Shown: positions 26,771 to 35,142, counted from the first letter of the stretch. The stretch: 64,000 nucleotides of DNA from CAVVAL01 sp963742725 (GCA_963742725.1 CAVUMX010000004.1:124001-188000), one strand, 5' to 3'. The notes: generated by a model not told the origin, from the letters alone. Translations and numbers: made by a program.

Positions 26771-28369
26771 ATGGCACGTGACTTTCACCCCGTGGCCGAG
26801 CAGATCGTCGACGACCTCTTCGCGGCCGATCCGGCGCTCGCGGAGTGGGCGGGGGAGCACAGGTACAACGGGCGGCTGCCGGACTATTCCGACGACGCGG
26901 TCCGTGCCGAGGTCGCGCGGCTGCGGGAGTCGGCCGACGTGCTGCACGAGGTCGACGCGGACACACTGGACCCGGAAGACGCCGTCGACCTACAGCTTCT
27001 GTCGTCGGCCGTCGACGCCCGGCTGTTCGCGCTGACGGAGGTCCGCGAGCACGAGTGGAACCCGCTCAAGCACAATCCCGGTTCGCTGTTCCATTCGCTG
27101 CTGACCCGCGAGATCGCGCCGGCGCCGGAGCGGCTGGACAGCGTGCTGGCCCGGCTGGAGGCGCTGCCGGACGCGCTGGCGACCGCCGAATCCGTCCTGA
27201 CCGGCTGCCCGGCGATCCACGTCGAGACGGCGCTGGTCCAGATCGCCGGCACGGCGTCGCTGGTCCGGGACGAGGTGGACGCGCTGGCCGCCAAGGTTCC
27301 CGGGCGGGCGCAGGAGGTCGCGAAGGCCCAGAGCAACGCCCTCGCCGCTCTGGACACGCACACCGCGTGGCTGCGTCGCGCGCTCGGCGAGCCCGGCCGC
27401 GATCCCCGCCTCGGGCGGCGGCTGTGGGAGGCCAAGCTGTGGCACAGCCTCGACTCGGACCTGACCGCGTCGGCGCTGCTGGACCGGGCCGAGGCCAACC
27501 TGATCGAGGTGGGGGAGCGGATCCGGGAGGCGGCGCGTGAGCTGAGCGGCTCGCCGGACGTCCGCGCGGCGCTCGACCAGCTCGCCGCCGACCGCCCGGA
27601 CGACACCACGATCGTGGCCAGCGCCGAGGCGTCCCTGGCGGCGGCGACGAGCTTCGTCCGGGCGAACGACCTGGTGTCGCTGGTGGACGACCAGTGCGTC
27701 GTCGTCGAGATGCCGGAGTTCGCGCGCGGCGTGGCCGTGGCGTACTGCGACGCACCGGGCCCGCTGGAGACCGCCGAGGTGCCGACGTTCTACGCGATCG
27801 CGCCGACCCCGGCGGACTGGTCGGCGGAGCGCGTCGCTTCGTTCTACCGCGAGTACAACCACCACATGGTGCACAACCTGACCGTGCACGAGGCCGTGCC
27901 GGGCCACTTCCTCCAGCTCGCCCACGCCCGGACGTTCCGCGGCTCGACCCGGGTCCGCGCGGCGTGCGAGAGCGGCACGTTCATCGAGGGCTGGGCGGTC
28001 TACACCGAGGAGCTGATGGCCGACTCCGGCTACGGCGGCCCGGGCATGCGGATGCAGCAGCTCAAGATGCAGCTCCGCATGACGATCAACGCGCTGCTGG
28101 ACCAGCTCGTCCACTGCGCCGACCTGTCCGAGGCCGACGGCATGGCGCTGATGCGCGACCGCGGATTCCAGGAGGAGGGCGAGGCGGCCGGGAAGTGGCG
28201 GCGCGCGCTGCTCACGTCCACTCAGCTCTCCACGTACTTCGTCGGGTACAGCGAGATGTCCGCCATCGCCCGATCTCGCCCGTCCGGCACCAGCCAGCGC
28301 GCGTGGCACGACGCGATGCTCGCCCACGGCTGCCCGCCACCGCGCCACCTGCGAACCCTCCTCGGCTAG
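26771..28369 (+). CDS. DUF885 family metallopeptidase-like protein
   Basis: The 532-residue protein carries the zinc-binding motif HEAVPGHFLQLAH (HExxPGH), typical of DUF885 proteins, which are related to gluzincin peptidases. A downstream glutamate in EGWAVYTEEL may be the third ligand. No signal peptide is present, so it is probably cytosolic. The ATG at 26771 lies 7 nt after TAGCGT (26758-26763), which overlaps the mazG stop and suggests a leaderless mRNA. The substrate is unknown; a peptidase role rests on the motif. Its own stop overlaps the enolase promoter. Confidence 0.85.
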   Translation: MARDFHPVAEQIVDDLFAADPALAEWAGEHRYNGRLPDYSDDAVRAEVARLRESADVLHEVDADTLDPEDAVDLQLLSSAVDARLFALTEVREHEWNPLKHNPGSLFHSLLTREIAPAPERLDSVLARLEALPDALATAESVLTGCPAIHVETALVQIAGTASLVRDEVDALAAKVPGRAQEVAKAQSNALAALDTHTAWLRRALGEPGRDPRLGRRLWEAKLWHSLDSDLTASALLDRAEANLIEVGERIREAARELSGSPDVRAALDQLAADRPDDTTIVASAEASLAAATSFVRANDLVSLVDDQCVVVEMPEFARGVAVAYCDAPGPLETAEVPTFYAIAPTPADWSAERVASFYREYNHHMVHNLTVHEAVPGHFLQLAHARTFRGSTRVRAACESGTFIEGWAVYTEELMADSGYGGPGMRMQQLKMQLRMTINALLDQLVHCADLSEADGMALMRDRGFQEEGEAAGKWRRALLTSTQLSTYFVGYSEMSAIARSRPSGTSQRAWHDAMLAHGCPPPRHLRTLLG

Positions 28370-28372
28370 GCT
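28367..28372 (+). promoter_or_regulatory. -10 hexamer TAGGCT of eno
   Basis: TAGGCT overlaps the TAG stop of the DUF885 gene and lies about 50 nt before the enolase GTG, leaving room for a short leader with the ribosome binding site AAGGAG at about 28408-28413. Confidence 0.4.
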
Positions 28373-28421
28373 CGTTCCGGCAGTCACCACCGGCTCGACC
28401 TTGACCCAAGGAGCGATACAC

Positions 28422-29705
28422 GTGGCCACCATCGAGGCCGTCGCCGCCCGCGAGATCCTGGATTCCCGCGGCAACCCCACCGTCGAGGTCGAGGTCATCC
28501 TCGACGACGACACCGTCGCCCGCGCCGCGGTTCCGAGCGGCGCCTCCACCGGCCAGTTCGAGGCCGTCGAGCTGCGCGACGGTGGTGACCGGTACAACGG
28601 CAAGGGCACCGAGCAGGCCGTGCAGGCCGTGCTCGACACGATCGGTCCGGAGCTGGTCGGGTACGAGGCGAGCGAGCAGCGCCTCATCGACCAGGCGATG
28701 CTGGACCTGGACGGCACCAACGACAAGGGCCGGCTCGGCGCGAACGCGATCCTGGGCGTGTCGCTGGCCGTGGCGAAGGCGGCCGCGGACTCGGCGGGTC
28801 TCCCGCTGTTCCGGTACGTCGGCGGCCCGAACGCGCACACGCTGCCCGTCCCGATGCTGAACATCCTCAACGGCGGCGCGCACGCCGACAGCAACGTCGA
28901 CGTGCAGGAGTTCATGATCGCGCCGGTCGGTGCGGCCACGTTCCGCGAGGCGCTTCGGTGGGGTGCCGAGACGTACCACGCGCTGAAGGGCGTCCTCAAG
29001 AGCAAGGGCCTGAGCACCGGACTGGGTGACGAGGGCGGCTTCGCGCCCAGCCTGGACAGCAACCGCGCGGCGCTCGACCTGATCGCCGAGGCGGTCGAGA
29101 AGGCCGGCTACCAGCTCGGCACCGACATCGTGCTGGCGCTCGACGTGGCCGCGACGGAGTTCTTCACCGACGGCGTCTACAACTTCGAGGGCGGCAAGAA
29201 GTCGGCGGACGAGATGGCCGGCTACTACGCCGACCTGGTCGCCTCCTACCCGATCGTGTCGATCGAGGACCCGATGAGCGAGGAGGACTGGGACGGCTGG
29301 AAGTCCCTCACCACCGCGCTCGGCGACAAGATCCAGATCGTCGGCGACGACCTGTTCGTGACGAACCCGGAGCGCCTGTCCCGCGGCATCGAGGAGCGGG
29401 CGGCGAACGCGCTGCTGGTGAAGGTCAACCAGATCGGCAGCCTCACCGAGACCCTGGACGCTGTGTCGATGGCGCACCGGGCCGGATTCCGCTGCATGAT
29501 GAGCCACCGTTCCGGCGAGACCGAGGACACGACGATCGCCGACCTGGCCGTCGCCACGGACTGCGGCCAGATCAAGACCGGCGCCCCGGCGCGGTCGGAG
29601 CGGGTCGCCAAGTACAACCAGCTGCTCCGGATCGAAGAGGAGCTGGACGACGCCGCCCGCTACGCCGGAATCGGCGCCTTCCCGCGGTACCGCGCGGAGA
29701 GCTGA
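28422..29705 (+). CDS. eno: Enolase
   Basis: The 427-residue enzyme converts 2-phosphoglycerate to phosphoenolpyruvate in glycolysis. The N-terminal ILDSRGNPTVEVEV and the phosphate-binding loop SGASTGQFEAVEL are clear. The metal-binding acids lie around ALDVAATEF, SIEDPMSEEDWDGW and QIVGDDLFVTN, and the catalytic lysine in LLVKVNQIGSLTETL. The signature SHRSGETEDTTIADLAV is present. GTG 28422 follows AAGGAG. The product feeds PEP to ppc and pyruvate kinase. It is followed after 8 nt by the FtsB/DivIC-like gene, the usual actinobacterial order. Confidence 0.98.
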   Translation: MATIEAVAAREILDSRGNPTVEVEVILDDDTVARAAVPSGASTGQFEAVELRDGGDRYNGKGTEQAVQAVLDTIGPELVGYEASEQRLIDQAMLDLDGTNDKGRLGANAILGVSLAVAKAAADSAGLPLFRYVGGPNAHTLPVPMLNILNGGAHADSNVDVQEFMIAPVGAATFREALRWGAETYHALKGVLKSKGLSTGLGDEGGFAPSLDSNRAALDLIAEAVEKAGYQLGTDIVLALDVAATEFFTDGVYNFEGGKKSADEMAGYYADLVASYPIVSIEDPMSEEDWDGWKSLTTALGDKIQIVGDDLFVTNPERLSRGIEERAANALLVKVNQIGSLTETLDAVSMAHRAGFRCMMSHRSGETEDTTIADLAVATDCGQIKTGAPARSERVAKYNQLLRIEEELDDAARYAGIGAFPRYRAES

Positions 29706-29713
29706 CGGCGGCG

Positions 29714-30325
29714 GTGCCCTCGACTCCGCGCCGCACTCCGGGCAGCCAGTCGCCGGCTGGCCGGGCGTCCTCGCGACGCCCGGCCGGCACCGGTGGCCGC
29801 TCGGGGGGCGCGCGGAGCGGTCGGACGGAGAAACCGGCTGAGGAGCCGCGTACCCGTCCGACCCGGCGGCCCGGTGCCCGGCGGACGACCGCGTCGATCG
29901 GCGCCGACCGCCGCTTCAACCGCCGCTCGGGCGGGCGCTTCACCGGCCGGGCCGCGATCGTGGCGGCCGTCGTCGCGGTGCTGATCCTCACGCTGGCGTA
30001 CCCGATGCAGGAGTACCTGGCGCAGCGGTCCCAGATCGTCGCGGCCGAGCAGGATCAGGCCGAGCAGCTGAAGCGGATCGCCGACAAGGAAGACCGCAAG
30101 GAACGGTGGAACGACCCGGCGCACGTCGTCGCGCAGGCCGGCAAGCGGTTCGGCCTGGTCGAGCCGGGCGTGGTCGTCTACATCGTCAAGGAGGACCCGA
30201 GCGTGCCGCCGGACACCACCGGTCAGCCCGCCGGGCGGACGTCGAACAAGTCGCCCTGGTTCACCCAGCTCTGGTCGAGCGTCGAAGCCGCCGACAAGAC
30301 CGGTGGCAAGGACAGTGGAAAGTGA
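29714..30325 (+). CDS. FtsB/DivIC-like septum formation initiator
   Basis: The 203-residue single-pass membrane protein has an arginine/serine-rich cytosolic N terminus of about 75 residues, a helix (AAIVAAVVAVLILTLAY) at about 80-96, and then a predicted coiled coil (QIVAAEQDQAEQLKRIADKE). A short domain with WNDPAHVVAQAGKRFGLVEPG follows. This is the DivIC/FtsB plan of the divisome FtsQ-FtsB-FtsL subcomplex. The GTG lies 8 nt after the eno stop, and the DUF501 gene starts 4 nt after its stop, the same order as in many actinobacteria. Confidence 0.87.
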   Translation: MPSTPRRTPGSQSPAGRASSRRPAGTGGRSGGARSGRTEKPAEEPRTRPTRRPGARRTTASIGADRRFNRRSGGRFTGRAAIVAAVVAVLILTLAYPMQEYLAQRSQIVAAEQDQAEQLKRIADKEDRKERWNDPAHVVAQAGKRFGLVEPGVVVYIVKEDPSVPPDTTGQPAGRTSNKSPWFTQLWSSVEAADKTGGKDSGK

Positions 30326-30329
30326 GCCG

Positions 30330-30824
30330 ATGACTGCCGAGCCGTCCCCCGCCGATCTGTCGGCGGTCGAGGCGCAGCTCGGGCGCCAGCCCCGGGGTAC
30401 CCGCCAGATCGCCCACCGGTGCCCGTGCGGCCTGCCGGACGTCGTGGAGACGGAACCGCGCCTCCCGGACGGCACGCCGTTCCCGACGACGTACTACCTG
30501 ACCTGCCCCCGCGCGGCGGCGATGATCGGCACGCTCGAATCCAGCGGGCTGATGCGCGAGATGACCGAGCGGCTCGGCACCGACCCGGACCTGGCCGGGA
30601 AATACCGCGCGGCCCACGAGGACTACCTGGCCCGGCGGGCGAAGCTCGGCGACGTGGCCGAGATCGACGGCATCTCGGCGGGCGGCATGCCCGACCGCGT
30701 GAAGTGCCTGCACGTCCTCGCCGGGCACGCGCTCGCCGCCGGCCCTGGTGTCAACCCGCTCGGCGACGAGACGCTGGAAGCGCTCCCGGACTGGTGGGCC
30801 GCCGGCCCGTGCGTGGCTCCATGA
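30330..30824 (+). CDS. DUF501 family protein
   Basis: The 164-residue protein matches DUF501. It has a region with CPCGLPDVVETEPRLPDG and TTYYLTCPRA, which holds three cysteines that could bind a metal, and a C-terminal MPDRVKCLHVLAGHALA with further cysteine and histidines. It has no signal peptide. The function of the family is unknown. It is encoded between the FtsB-like gene and ppx/gppA with minimal spacing, and its stop overlaps the next start (ATGA). This conserved linkage suggests a shared envelope or division-related transcript but gives no biochemical role. Confidence 0.88.
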   Translation: MTAEPSPADLSAVEAQLGRQPRGTRQIAHRCPCGLPDVVETEPRLPDGTPFPTTYYLTCPRAAAMIGTLESSGLMREMTERLGTDPDLAGKYRAAHEDYLARRAKLGDVAEIDGISAGGMPDRVKCLHVLAGHALAAGPGVNPLGDETLEALPDWWAAGPCVAP

Positions 30825-31720
30825 GGGTGGCCGCGATTGACTGCGGGACGAACTCGATCCGGTTGCTGGTGACGGATCCCGGAGGTGCCGACGTCGTCCG
30901 GCGGATGGAGATCGTCCGGCTCGGGCAGGGCGTGGACCGCACGGGCAGGCTGGCGCCGGAGGCCATCGAGCGGACGCGGGTGGCGCTCGCCGCCTATGCG
31001 TCCGAGATCGCGGAGCTGGGCGCCGAGCGGGTGCGGATGGTCGCCACGAGCGCCAGCCGGGACGCGGAGAACTCCGCCGACTTCCGGGCGATGGTCCTGG
31101 CCACGCTGGGTGTCGAGCCGGACGTCATCACCGGCACCGAAGAGGCGCACCTGTCGTTCATGGGCGCCGTGCGGGGCCTGTCCGGCGCGGCGCCGCCGTA
31201 CCTTGTCGCGGACATCGGCGGCGGATCGACGGAGCTGGTCGTCGGCGTGGACGACGTCGAGGCGGCGCGGTCCGTGGATGTCGGCTGTGTCCGCCTGACC
31301 GAACGCCACCTGCACGACGACCCGCCGACGGCCGAGCAGATCGCGGCCACCGAGAAGGACGTCGTCGAGGCCATCGCGCTCGCCCGGGAAACCGTGCCGG
31401 TCGAACGCGCCCGCACGTTCGTGGGCCTGGCCGGGTCCGTCACGACCGTCGCCGCCCTGGCGCTCGGACTGCCGGAGTACGACTCGACCCGGATCCACCA
31501 CGCGCGGATCAGCTACGACCAGGTCGCCGCCGTCACGGCGATGCTGCTGGGCGCCACCCGGGTCGAACGGGCGGCGCTCCCGGTCATGCACCCCGGCCGC
31601 GTGGACGTGATCGGGGCCGGCGCGCTGGTGCTCCGCGCCCTGATGGAGCAGGTCGGCGCCGCCGAGGTCGTCGCGTCGGAACACGACATCCTCGACGGCA
31701 TCGCCCACAGCCTGGCCTGA
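30821..31720 (+). CDS. Ppx/GppA family phosphatase
   Basis: The 299-residue protein belongs to the actin-like ASKHA fold of exopolyphosphatases and guanosine pentaphosphate phosphohydrolases. Phosphate 1 is at AIDCGTNSIRLLV, the catalytic glutamate is in ITGTEEAHLSFMG, and phosphate 2 at VADIGGGSTELVVG. It lacks the C-terminal HD domain of longer Ppx proteins, as is common in actinobacteria. It could degrade polyphosphate or pppGpp; sequence alone does not choose. The ATG overlaps the DUF501 stop. A strongly C-rich tract and palindrome copy 5 follow. Confidence 0.9.
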   Translation: MRVAAIDCGTNSIRLLVTDPGGADVVRRMEIVRLGQGVDRTGRLAPEAIERTRVALAAYASEIAELGAERVRMVATSASRDAENSADFRAMVLATLGVEPDVITGTEEAHLSFMGAVRGLSGAAPPYLVADIGGGSTELVVGVDDVEAARSVDVGCVRLTERHLHDDPPTAEQIAATEKDVVEAIALARETVPVERARTFVGLAGSVTTVAALALGLPEYDSTRIHHARISYDQVAAVTAMLLGATRVERAALPVMHPGRVDVIGAGALVLRALMEQVGAAEVVASEHDILDGIAHSLA

Positions 31721-31812
31721 CGGCCTGGCCCGCCGGCCGTCCCGCTGCCCCCGAGCCGCCCCCGCCCCCGCCCGCTCCCGCGCCGCCCCCGCCCGCGCCG
31801 CGCCCCCCCGAG
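31721..31812 (+). promoter_or_regulatory. C-rich 3' tract after ppx/gppA
   Basis: This 92-nt stretch is dominated by C with runs such as CCGCCCCCGCCCCCGCCC, contains very little A or T, and leads directly into palindrome copy 5. As with the mfd and GT4 genes, the C-rich face is in the sense RNA. A Rho-loading role is possible but untested. Confidence 0.4.
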
Positions 31813-31813
31813 T

Positions 31814-31862
31814 TTCGGACTTTTGAGGGTCCGGCGGCGCCGCGAACCCTCAAAAGTCCGAA
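31814..31862. repeat. 49-bp palindrome, copy 5, between ppx/gppA and the antitoxin gene
   Basis: Perfect 17-nt arms at 31814-31830 and 31846-31862 with a 15-nt loop. The flanks GAG on the left and GGTGGG on the right match the arrangement at copy 4, so the element has a polarity beyond its palindrome. Confidence 0.93.
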
Positions 31863-31906
31863 GGTGGGCGGTTCCCGGCCAGCCTGCGAGGGCCCGCCGC
31901 GCCGTT

Positions 31907-31934
31907 GCTACTCCGGTAGTACCGCGGGTAGCAT
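31907..31934 (+). promoter_or_regulatory. Nested palindromic operator overlapping the toxin-antitoxin promoter
   Basis: CGGTA-G-TACCG (31914-31924) is a perfect palindrome nested inside GCTAC (31907-31911) and GTAGC (31928-31932). The hexamer TAGCAT (31929-31934) sits 7 nt before the ATG, so it is a likely -10 of a leaderless mRNA. Ribbon-helix-helix antitoxins usually bind such repeats to repress their own promoter. Confidence 0.55.
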
Positions 31935-31941
31935 CGACGGT

Positions 31942-32154
31942 ATGAAGGTCAGCGTGAGCCTCCCCGACTCCGACGTGGAGTTCCTCGACGCGTATGCCCG
32001 CGATCAGGGATACGCGTCGCGTTCGGCTGCCCTCCACGAGGCCGTCCGGCTGCTGCGCGCGGCCGATCTCGGCGATGCGTATGCCGAGGCCTGGCAGGAG
32101 TGGTCCGATTCGGGCGAGGCCGAGGCCTGGGAGTCCGTGGCCGGCGACGCCTGA
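31942..32154 (+). CDS. Ribbon-helix-helix antitoxin (CopG/MazE-like)
   Basis: The 70-residue protein begins with MKVSVSLPDSDVEFLDAYA, a beta strand then helix, followed by a second helix around ASRSAALHEAVRLL. That is the ribbon-helix-helix DNA-binding fold. The acidic C-terminal tail (WQEWSDSGEAEAWESV) is of the kind that wraps and blocks the toxin. It is followed 13 nt later by a MazF-like gene. It should bind its own operator and neutralise the toxin. A palindromic operator overlaps its promoter. Part of a type II toxin-antitoxin pair. Confidence 0.85.
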   Translation: MKVSVSLPDSDVEFLDAYARDQGYASRSAALHEAVRLLRAADLGDAYAEAWQEWSDSGEAEAWESVAGDA

Positions 32155-32167
32155 TGCGGCGGGGCTG

Positions 32168-32515
32168 ATGCGGCGGGGTGAGGTTCGGCTGGTCGACCTG
32201 GACCCGGCGCGGTCGGGCGAGGCGGACAAGCGCCGACCGGCCGTCGTCGTGAGCAACGACGGCGCCAACGCCATGGCCGCCCGCCTCGGGCGGGGCGTTG
32301 TCACGGTGGTTCCCGTGACGACGAGCGTCCAGCGGGTGTACCCGTTCCAGGTGCTGCTGCCCGCCGGTGAGACCGGCCTCGTCCGTGATTCGAAGGCGCA
32401 GGCCGAGCAGGTCCGGTCGGTCGCGGTCTCGCGTGTCGGGGCCAGGATCGGCGCGCTGCCGGCCGTCCTGATGGATGATCTTGATCAGGCCCTCCGCCTC
32501 CACCTCGGCCTGTAG
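32168..32515 (+). CDS. MazF/PemK-family endoribonuclease toxin
   Basis: The 115-residue protein has the MazF fold. RRGEVRLVDLDPARSGEADKRRP holds the conserved strand with the catalytic arginine, followed by VVVSND and VVPVTTS. Such toxins cut mRNA or tRNA at short sequences. ATG 32168 was chosen with GGCGGGG upstream. The 14-nt segment TGATGCGGCGGGGC/T is duplicated in tandem around the antitoxin stop, so an ATG at 32153 also exists but runs into a stop after four codons. It pairs with the upstream antitoxin. The cleavage site cannot be predicted. Confidence 0.86.
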   Translation: MRRGEVRLVDLDPARSGEADKRRPAVVVSNDGANAMAARLGRGVVTVVPVTTSVQRVYPFQVLLPAGETGLVRDSKAQAEQVRSVAVSRVGARIGALPAVLMDDLDQALRLHLGL

Positions 32516-32539
32516 CCCCCACCCGAAGATCTGTAACGC

Positions 32540-32880
32540 TCACCCGAACCAGCGGGCCAGCGCCGTGCGGAGCGCGTCGAGCGGTTCCGCGTCCGACCAG
32601 GCGATCAGACCGTCGGGGCGGATCAGCAGCGCGCCGAACCCGGCCGCCTCCACCCGAACGGTCGTGACCCGGTCCGACCAGCCCGACGTCCCGGCGAGTG
32701 CGCTGGCGTCGAAGAGCACTGGCCGTCCACCGTGGAGCAGGGCGGCCAGCCGGGTCGGTCCGTTCGCGGTGACGAGCGGCGTTTCGAGGGCGAACGGCCC
32801 GTTGTCGACGCCGGTCAGCATGCCCGCGATGCGCCGCGCGATGGGGCACAGCGGGAACTCGCCGGCTACGCGAAGGCGTG
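32540..32880 (-). pseudogene. C-terminal remnant of an FAD-dependent monooxygenase
   Basis: The last 95 codons of this minus-strand frame (ANGPTRLAALLHGGRPVLFD through AWSDAEPLDALRTALARWFG) resemble the thioredoxin-like C-terminal domain of aromatic or rifampicin-type FAD monooxygenases. The FAD and NADPH domains, normally about 400 residues upstream, are absent. The frame continues to 33088, but that part reads through the PadR promoter and looks non-coding. I interpret it as a gene whose 5' part was lost, perhaps when the PadR pair arrived. A small expressed protein is less likely. Confidence 0.6.
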
Positions 32881-32984
32881 CGGCGCTACGTGTTCTCCGA
32901 ACGGCAGCGGTGCTGCCGCCCCCTACGTTCCTCGAAGCCTCCCCTGAGGACGGTGGGCAACTCAGGATCGACGCTAGCAGGGGG

Positions 32985-33045
32985 TACGAAACGGATCTTG
33001 GTACCGTGCCATTGCCGGTACTTCGTAGTGCATAGTAGTGTGCAT
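32985..33045 (+). promoter_or_regulatory. Promoter-operator region of the PadR gene
   Basis: TACGAA (32985-32990) and TTCGTA (33022-33027) form an inverted repeat. GGTAC occurs at 33000 and 33017, and the low-GC sequence GTGCATAGTAGTGTGCAT follows at about 33028-33045. PadR proteins commonly autoregulate through such dyads. Confidence 0.35.
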
Positions 33046-33065
33046 CACGGAAAGGGGGTGCCCCG

Positions 33066-33401
33066 GTGGACACCACGCAGCTCCTCAAGGGAGTGCTCGA
33101 TCTGGCCGTTCTGGCCGTGCTACGCGACGAGGACGGCTACGGGTACGACATCGTCCGGCGACTCCGGTCGGCCGGCATCGAGGACGTCGGCGACGCGTCT
33201 GTCTACGGCACGCTGCGGCGGCTGTACCAGGCCGGCTGCCTCAGCTCCTACGTCGTGCCGAGCGACGAGGGCCCGCACCGCAAGTACTACGGCATCAACG
33301 ATGCCGGGCGTGACCAGCTCGTCACCTCGACCAAGACATGGCGGTCGTTCGCCAACACGATGGACGGCCTCGTGAGCGCGCCAGGGGAGGCCGCCGCATG
33401 A
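33066..33401 (+). CDS. PadR family transcriptional regulator
   Basis: The 111-residue protein has the PadR winged-helix motif: MDTTQLLKGVLDLAVLAVL, then DGYGYDIVRRLRSAGI, SVYGTLRRLYQAG and the wing with RKYYGINDAGRDQL. The short C-terminal helix would mediate dimerisation. The GTG start has AAAGGGGG about 10 nt upstream. It overlaps the HAAS-type membrane-protein gene by 4 nt (ATGA). Such PadR-HAAS pairs are common, with the regulator repressing its own operon. The effector is unknown. Confidence 0.9.
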   Translation: MDTTQLLKGVLDLAVLAVLRDEDGYGYDIVRRLRSAGIEDVGDASVYGTLRRLYQAGCLSSYVVPSDEGPHRKYYGINDAGRDQLVTSTKTWRSFANTMDGLVSAPGEAAA

Positions 33402-34366
33402 ACGCGACAACGGCAATCACCGCCGAGCAGTACCTGGCACGAGTCCGGGCCGCGCTCGCCGACCTGCCGACCGACGAGCGCGAGGAACTGCTGGAGGATC
33501 TCCCTGCCCACCTCGCCGACGTGGCCGCCGAGTCGGACGGTGCGCTGGAGGAACGTCTCGGCACCCCCGAGGAGTACGCGGCCGAACTGCGCGCCTCGGC
33601 GGGCCTGGCGCCGGCGGGCCAGCCCGCGCAGGCCGGGTTCGGGCGGAGGTATGGCGACTTCAAGGCCGCGATGGACCAGTGGCCGGCGGGGCAGCGGTTC
33701 CGCGCGTTCGCGCCGTCGCTGCGGCCGGGCTGGTGGGTGCTCCGCGGCTACCTCGTCGCGCTGGCCTTCGCCGCGGTCGTGATGCGCGTCCAGCACAACG
33801 GCCTCAGCGTCGACCCCGGCGATGACCTGATCCTCTTCCTGCCGTTCGCGGTGCTGACGATCTGGGTGTCCGTTTGGCTCGGCAAGCGCAGCGAAGGCTG
33901 GCGGGGCGCCCGCCGGGCGGTGATCTACGGCTTCAACGCGCTGGTGGTGTTCGTGGCGCTCTGGATGTCGACGGCGGTGACAAGTCCGGACGTCGTGGAG
34001 GTCTATCCGGGCACTGCTTCGTCGCTCAACTCCGCAGAGGACATCTACGTCTACGACCGCAACGGGCAGCCGCTCCACGACGTGCGGCTGTTCGACCAGT
34101 GGGGCAACCCGATCGAGCTGCCCGGCTGGACGAAGCGCGACTGGATGCGCGACGGCGGGCTGCCCAACGTCTATCCGCGCGGGCGGTACGGGATGGAGCC
34201 GGGGGAGTTCAGCTACGCGCCGGACGCTGAGCCGCCGCCGAGCATCCCGCCGCTGCCCAGCCCCCCAATCGCCGAGCCGTCCCGTCAGGATCGGTGTCAC
34301 CCAGCGTCAGCCCCTCCCCGAGTCCGACACGCTGAGTATCCCTCCAACTTCAGACAGTTCATGTGA
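33398..34366 (+). CDS. HAAS-domain (DUF1700-like) membrane protein
   Basis: The 322-residue protein starts with a cytosolic helical domain (YLARVRAALADLPTDEREELLEDLPAHL, then EERLGTPEEYAAELR), characteristic of HAAS/DUF1700 proteins partnered with PadR regulators. Three hydrophobic helices follow at about residues 110-200. An external region with DIYVYDRNGQPLHDVRLFD comes next, then a proline-rich tail. It overlaps padR by 4 nt. It may sense membrane state and act with the regulator; this is inferred from family context. Confidence 0.75.
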   Translation: MNATTAITAEQYLARVRAALADLPTDEREELLEDLPAHLADVAAESDGALEERLGTPEEYAAELRASAGLAPAGQPAQAGFGRRYGDFKAAMDQWPAGQRFRAFAPSLRPGWWVLRGYLVALAFAAVVMRVQHNGLSVDPGDDLILFLPFAVLTIWVSVWLGKRSEGWRGARRAVIYGFNALVVFVALWMSTAVTSPDVVEVYPGTASSLNSAEDIYVYDRNGQPLHDVRLFDQWGNPIELPGWTKRDWMRDGGLPNVYPRGRYGMEPGEFSYAPDAEPPPSIPPLPSPPIAEPSRQDRCHPASAPPRVRHAEYPSNFRQFM

Positions 34367-34447
34367 TCTCTCGCCGAACCGGTTCCCACTGCCAGGAATG
34401 CGTGGTTGAGTACGCACCACCTGACAGTGCGGTGAGGGGAGAGCGGC

Positions 34448-35134
34448 ATGGGCCAGATGGTGAGCTTTCCGAGCAATGGCAGCACCGCCGACGGGTATCT
34501 CGCGCTACCCGCGGCCGGCACGGGCCCCGGCGTCGTGGTCATCCAGGAGTGGTGGGGGCTGGTCGGCCACGTCACCTCGATCGCCGACCGGTTCGCCGCC
34601 GAGGGCTTCGTCGCGCTCGCGCCGGATCTCTACCGCGGCGCCCACACCGCCGAGCCGGACGAAGCCACCCGCCTGCTGATGGGGCTGGCGATGGACCAGG
34701 CCGCCAAGGACATCGCCGGCGCCGCCCGGTACCTCGCCGACCGTCCGGAGTGCACGGGGTCGATCGGGGCGGCCGGGTTCTGCATGGGCGGCAGCCTGGC
34801 GCTGTGGTCGGCGGCCCTCAGCGACGAGGTCAGCGCGGCGGTCGGCTTCTACCCCGCCATCCCGTGGGAGCGCATGAACCCCAAGTGGGACAAGTACGCG
34901 GGCAAGGCGGCCGTCATCCACTGCTCCGAAGAGGACGGGACGTCCGCCGCGCCGGGCATCCAGACCGCAAAGCAGGCCATCGAATCGGCCGGCGGCGTGT
35001 GCACGCTGTACGACTACCGGGGTACGCCGCATGCGTTCTTCAACGACGATCGCCCCGAGGTGTACACGCACGACGCCAGCACCGTCGCCTGGGCCCGGAC
35101 CCTGGAGCTGTTCCGGACCAAGCTCGCCGCCTGA
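34448..35134 (+). CDS. Dienelactone hydrolase family protein
   Basis: The 228-residue alpha/beta hydrolase has the dienelactone hydrolase signature. VVVIQEWWGL holds the glutamate that orients the nucleophile. GFCMGGS holds the nucleophile cysteine at about residue 114. The acid and histidine are in CSEEDG and TPHAFFND. The family hydrolyses dienelactones in chlorocatechol breakdown, but many members act on other esters; no catechol genes are nearby. The ATG has GGGGAGAGCGGC upstream. Palindrome copy 6 starts 8 nt after the stop. Confidence 0.9.
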   Translation: MGQMVSFPSNGSTADGYLALPAAGTGPGVVVIQEWWGLVGHVTSIADRFAAEGFVALAPDLYRGAHTAEPDEATRLLMGLAMDQAAKDIAGAARYLADRPECTGSIGAAGFCMGGSLALWSAALSDEVSAAVGFYPAIPWERMNPKWDKYAGKAAVIHCSEEDGTSAAPGIQTAKQAIESAGGVCTLYDYRGTPHAFFNDDRPEVYTHDASTVAWARTLELFRTKLAA

Positions 35135-35142
35135 CCCCCACC

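Noticed and set aside
26990..29062. 690-codon minus-strand frame across the DUF885 and eno genes
   Set aside because: It spans two well-supported opposite-strand genes and has no recognisable domain.
34372..34440. Possible small gene or riboswitch upstream of the dienelactone hydrolase
   Set aside because: No coding bias, no start with ribosome binding site and no recognisable aptamer pattern.
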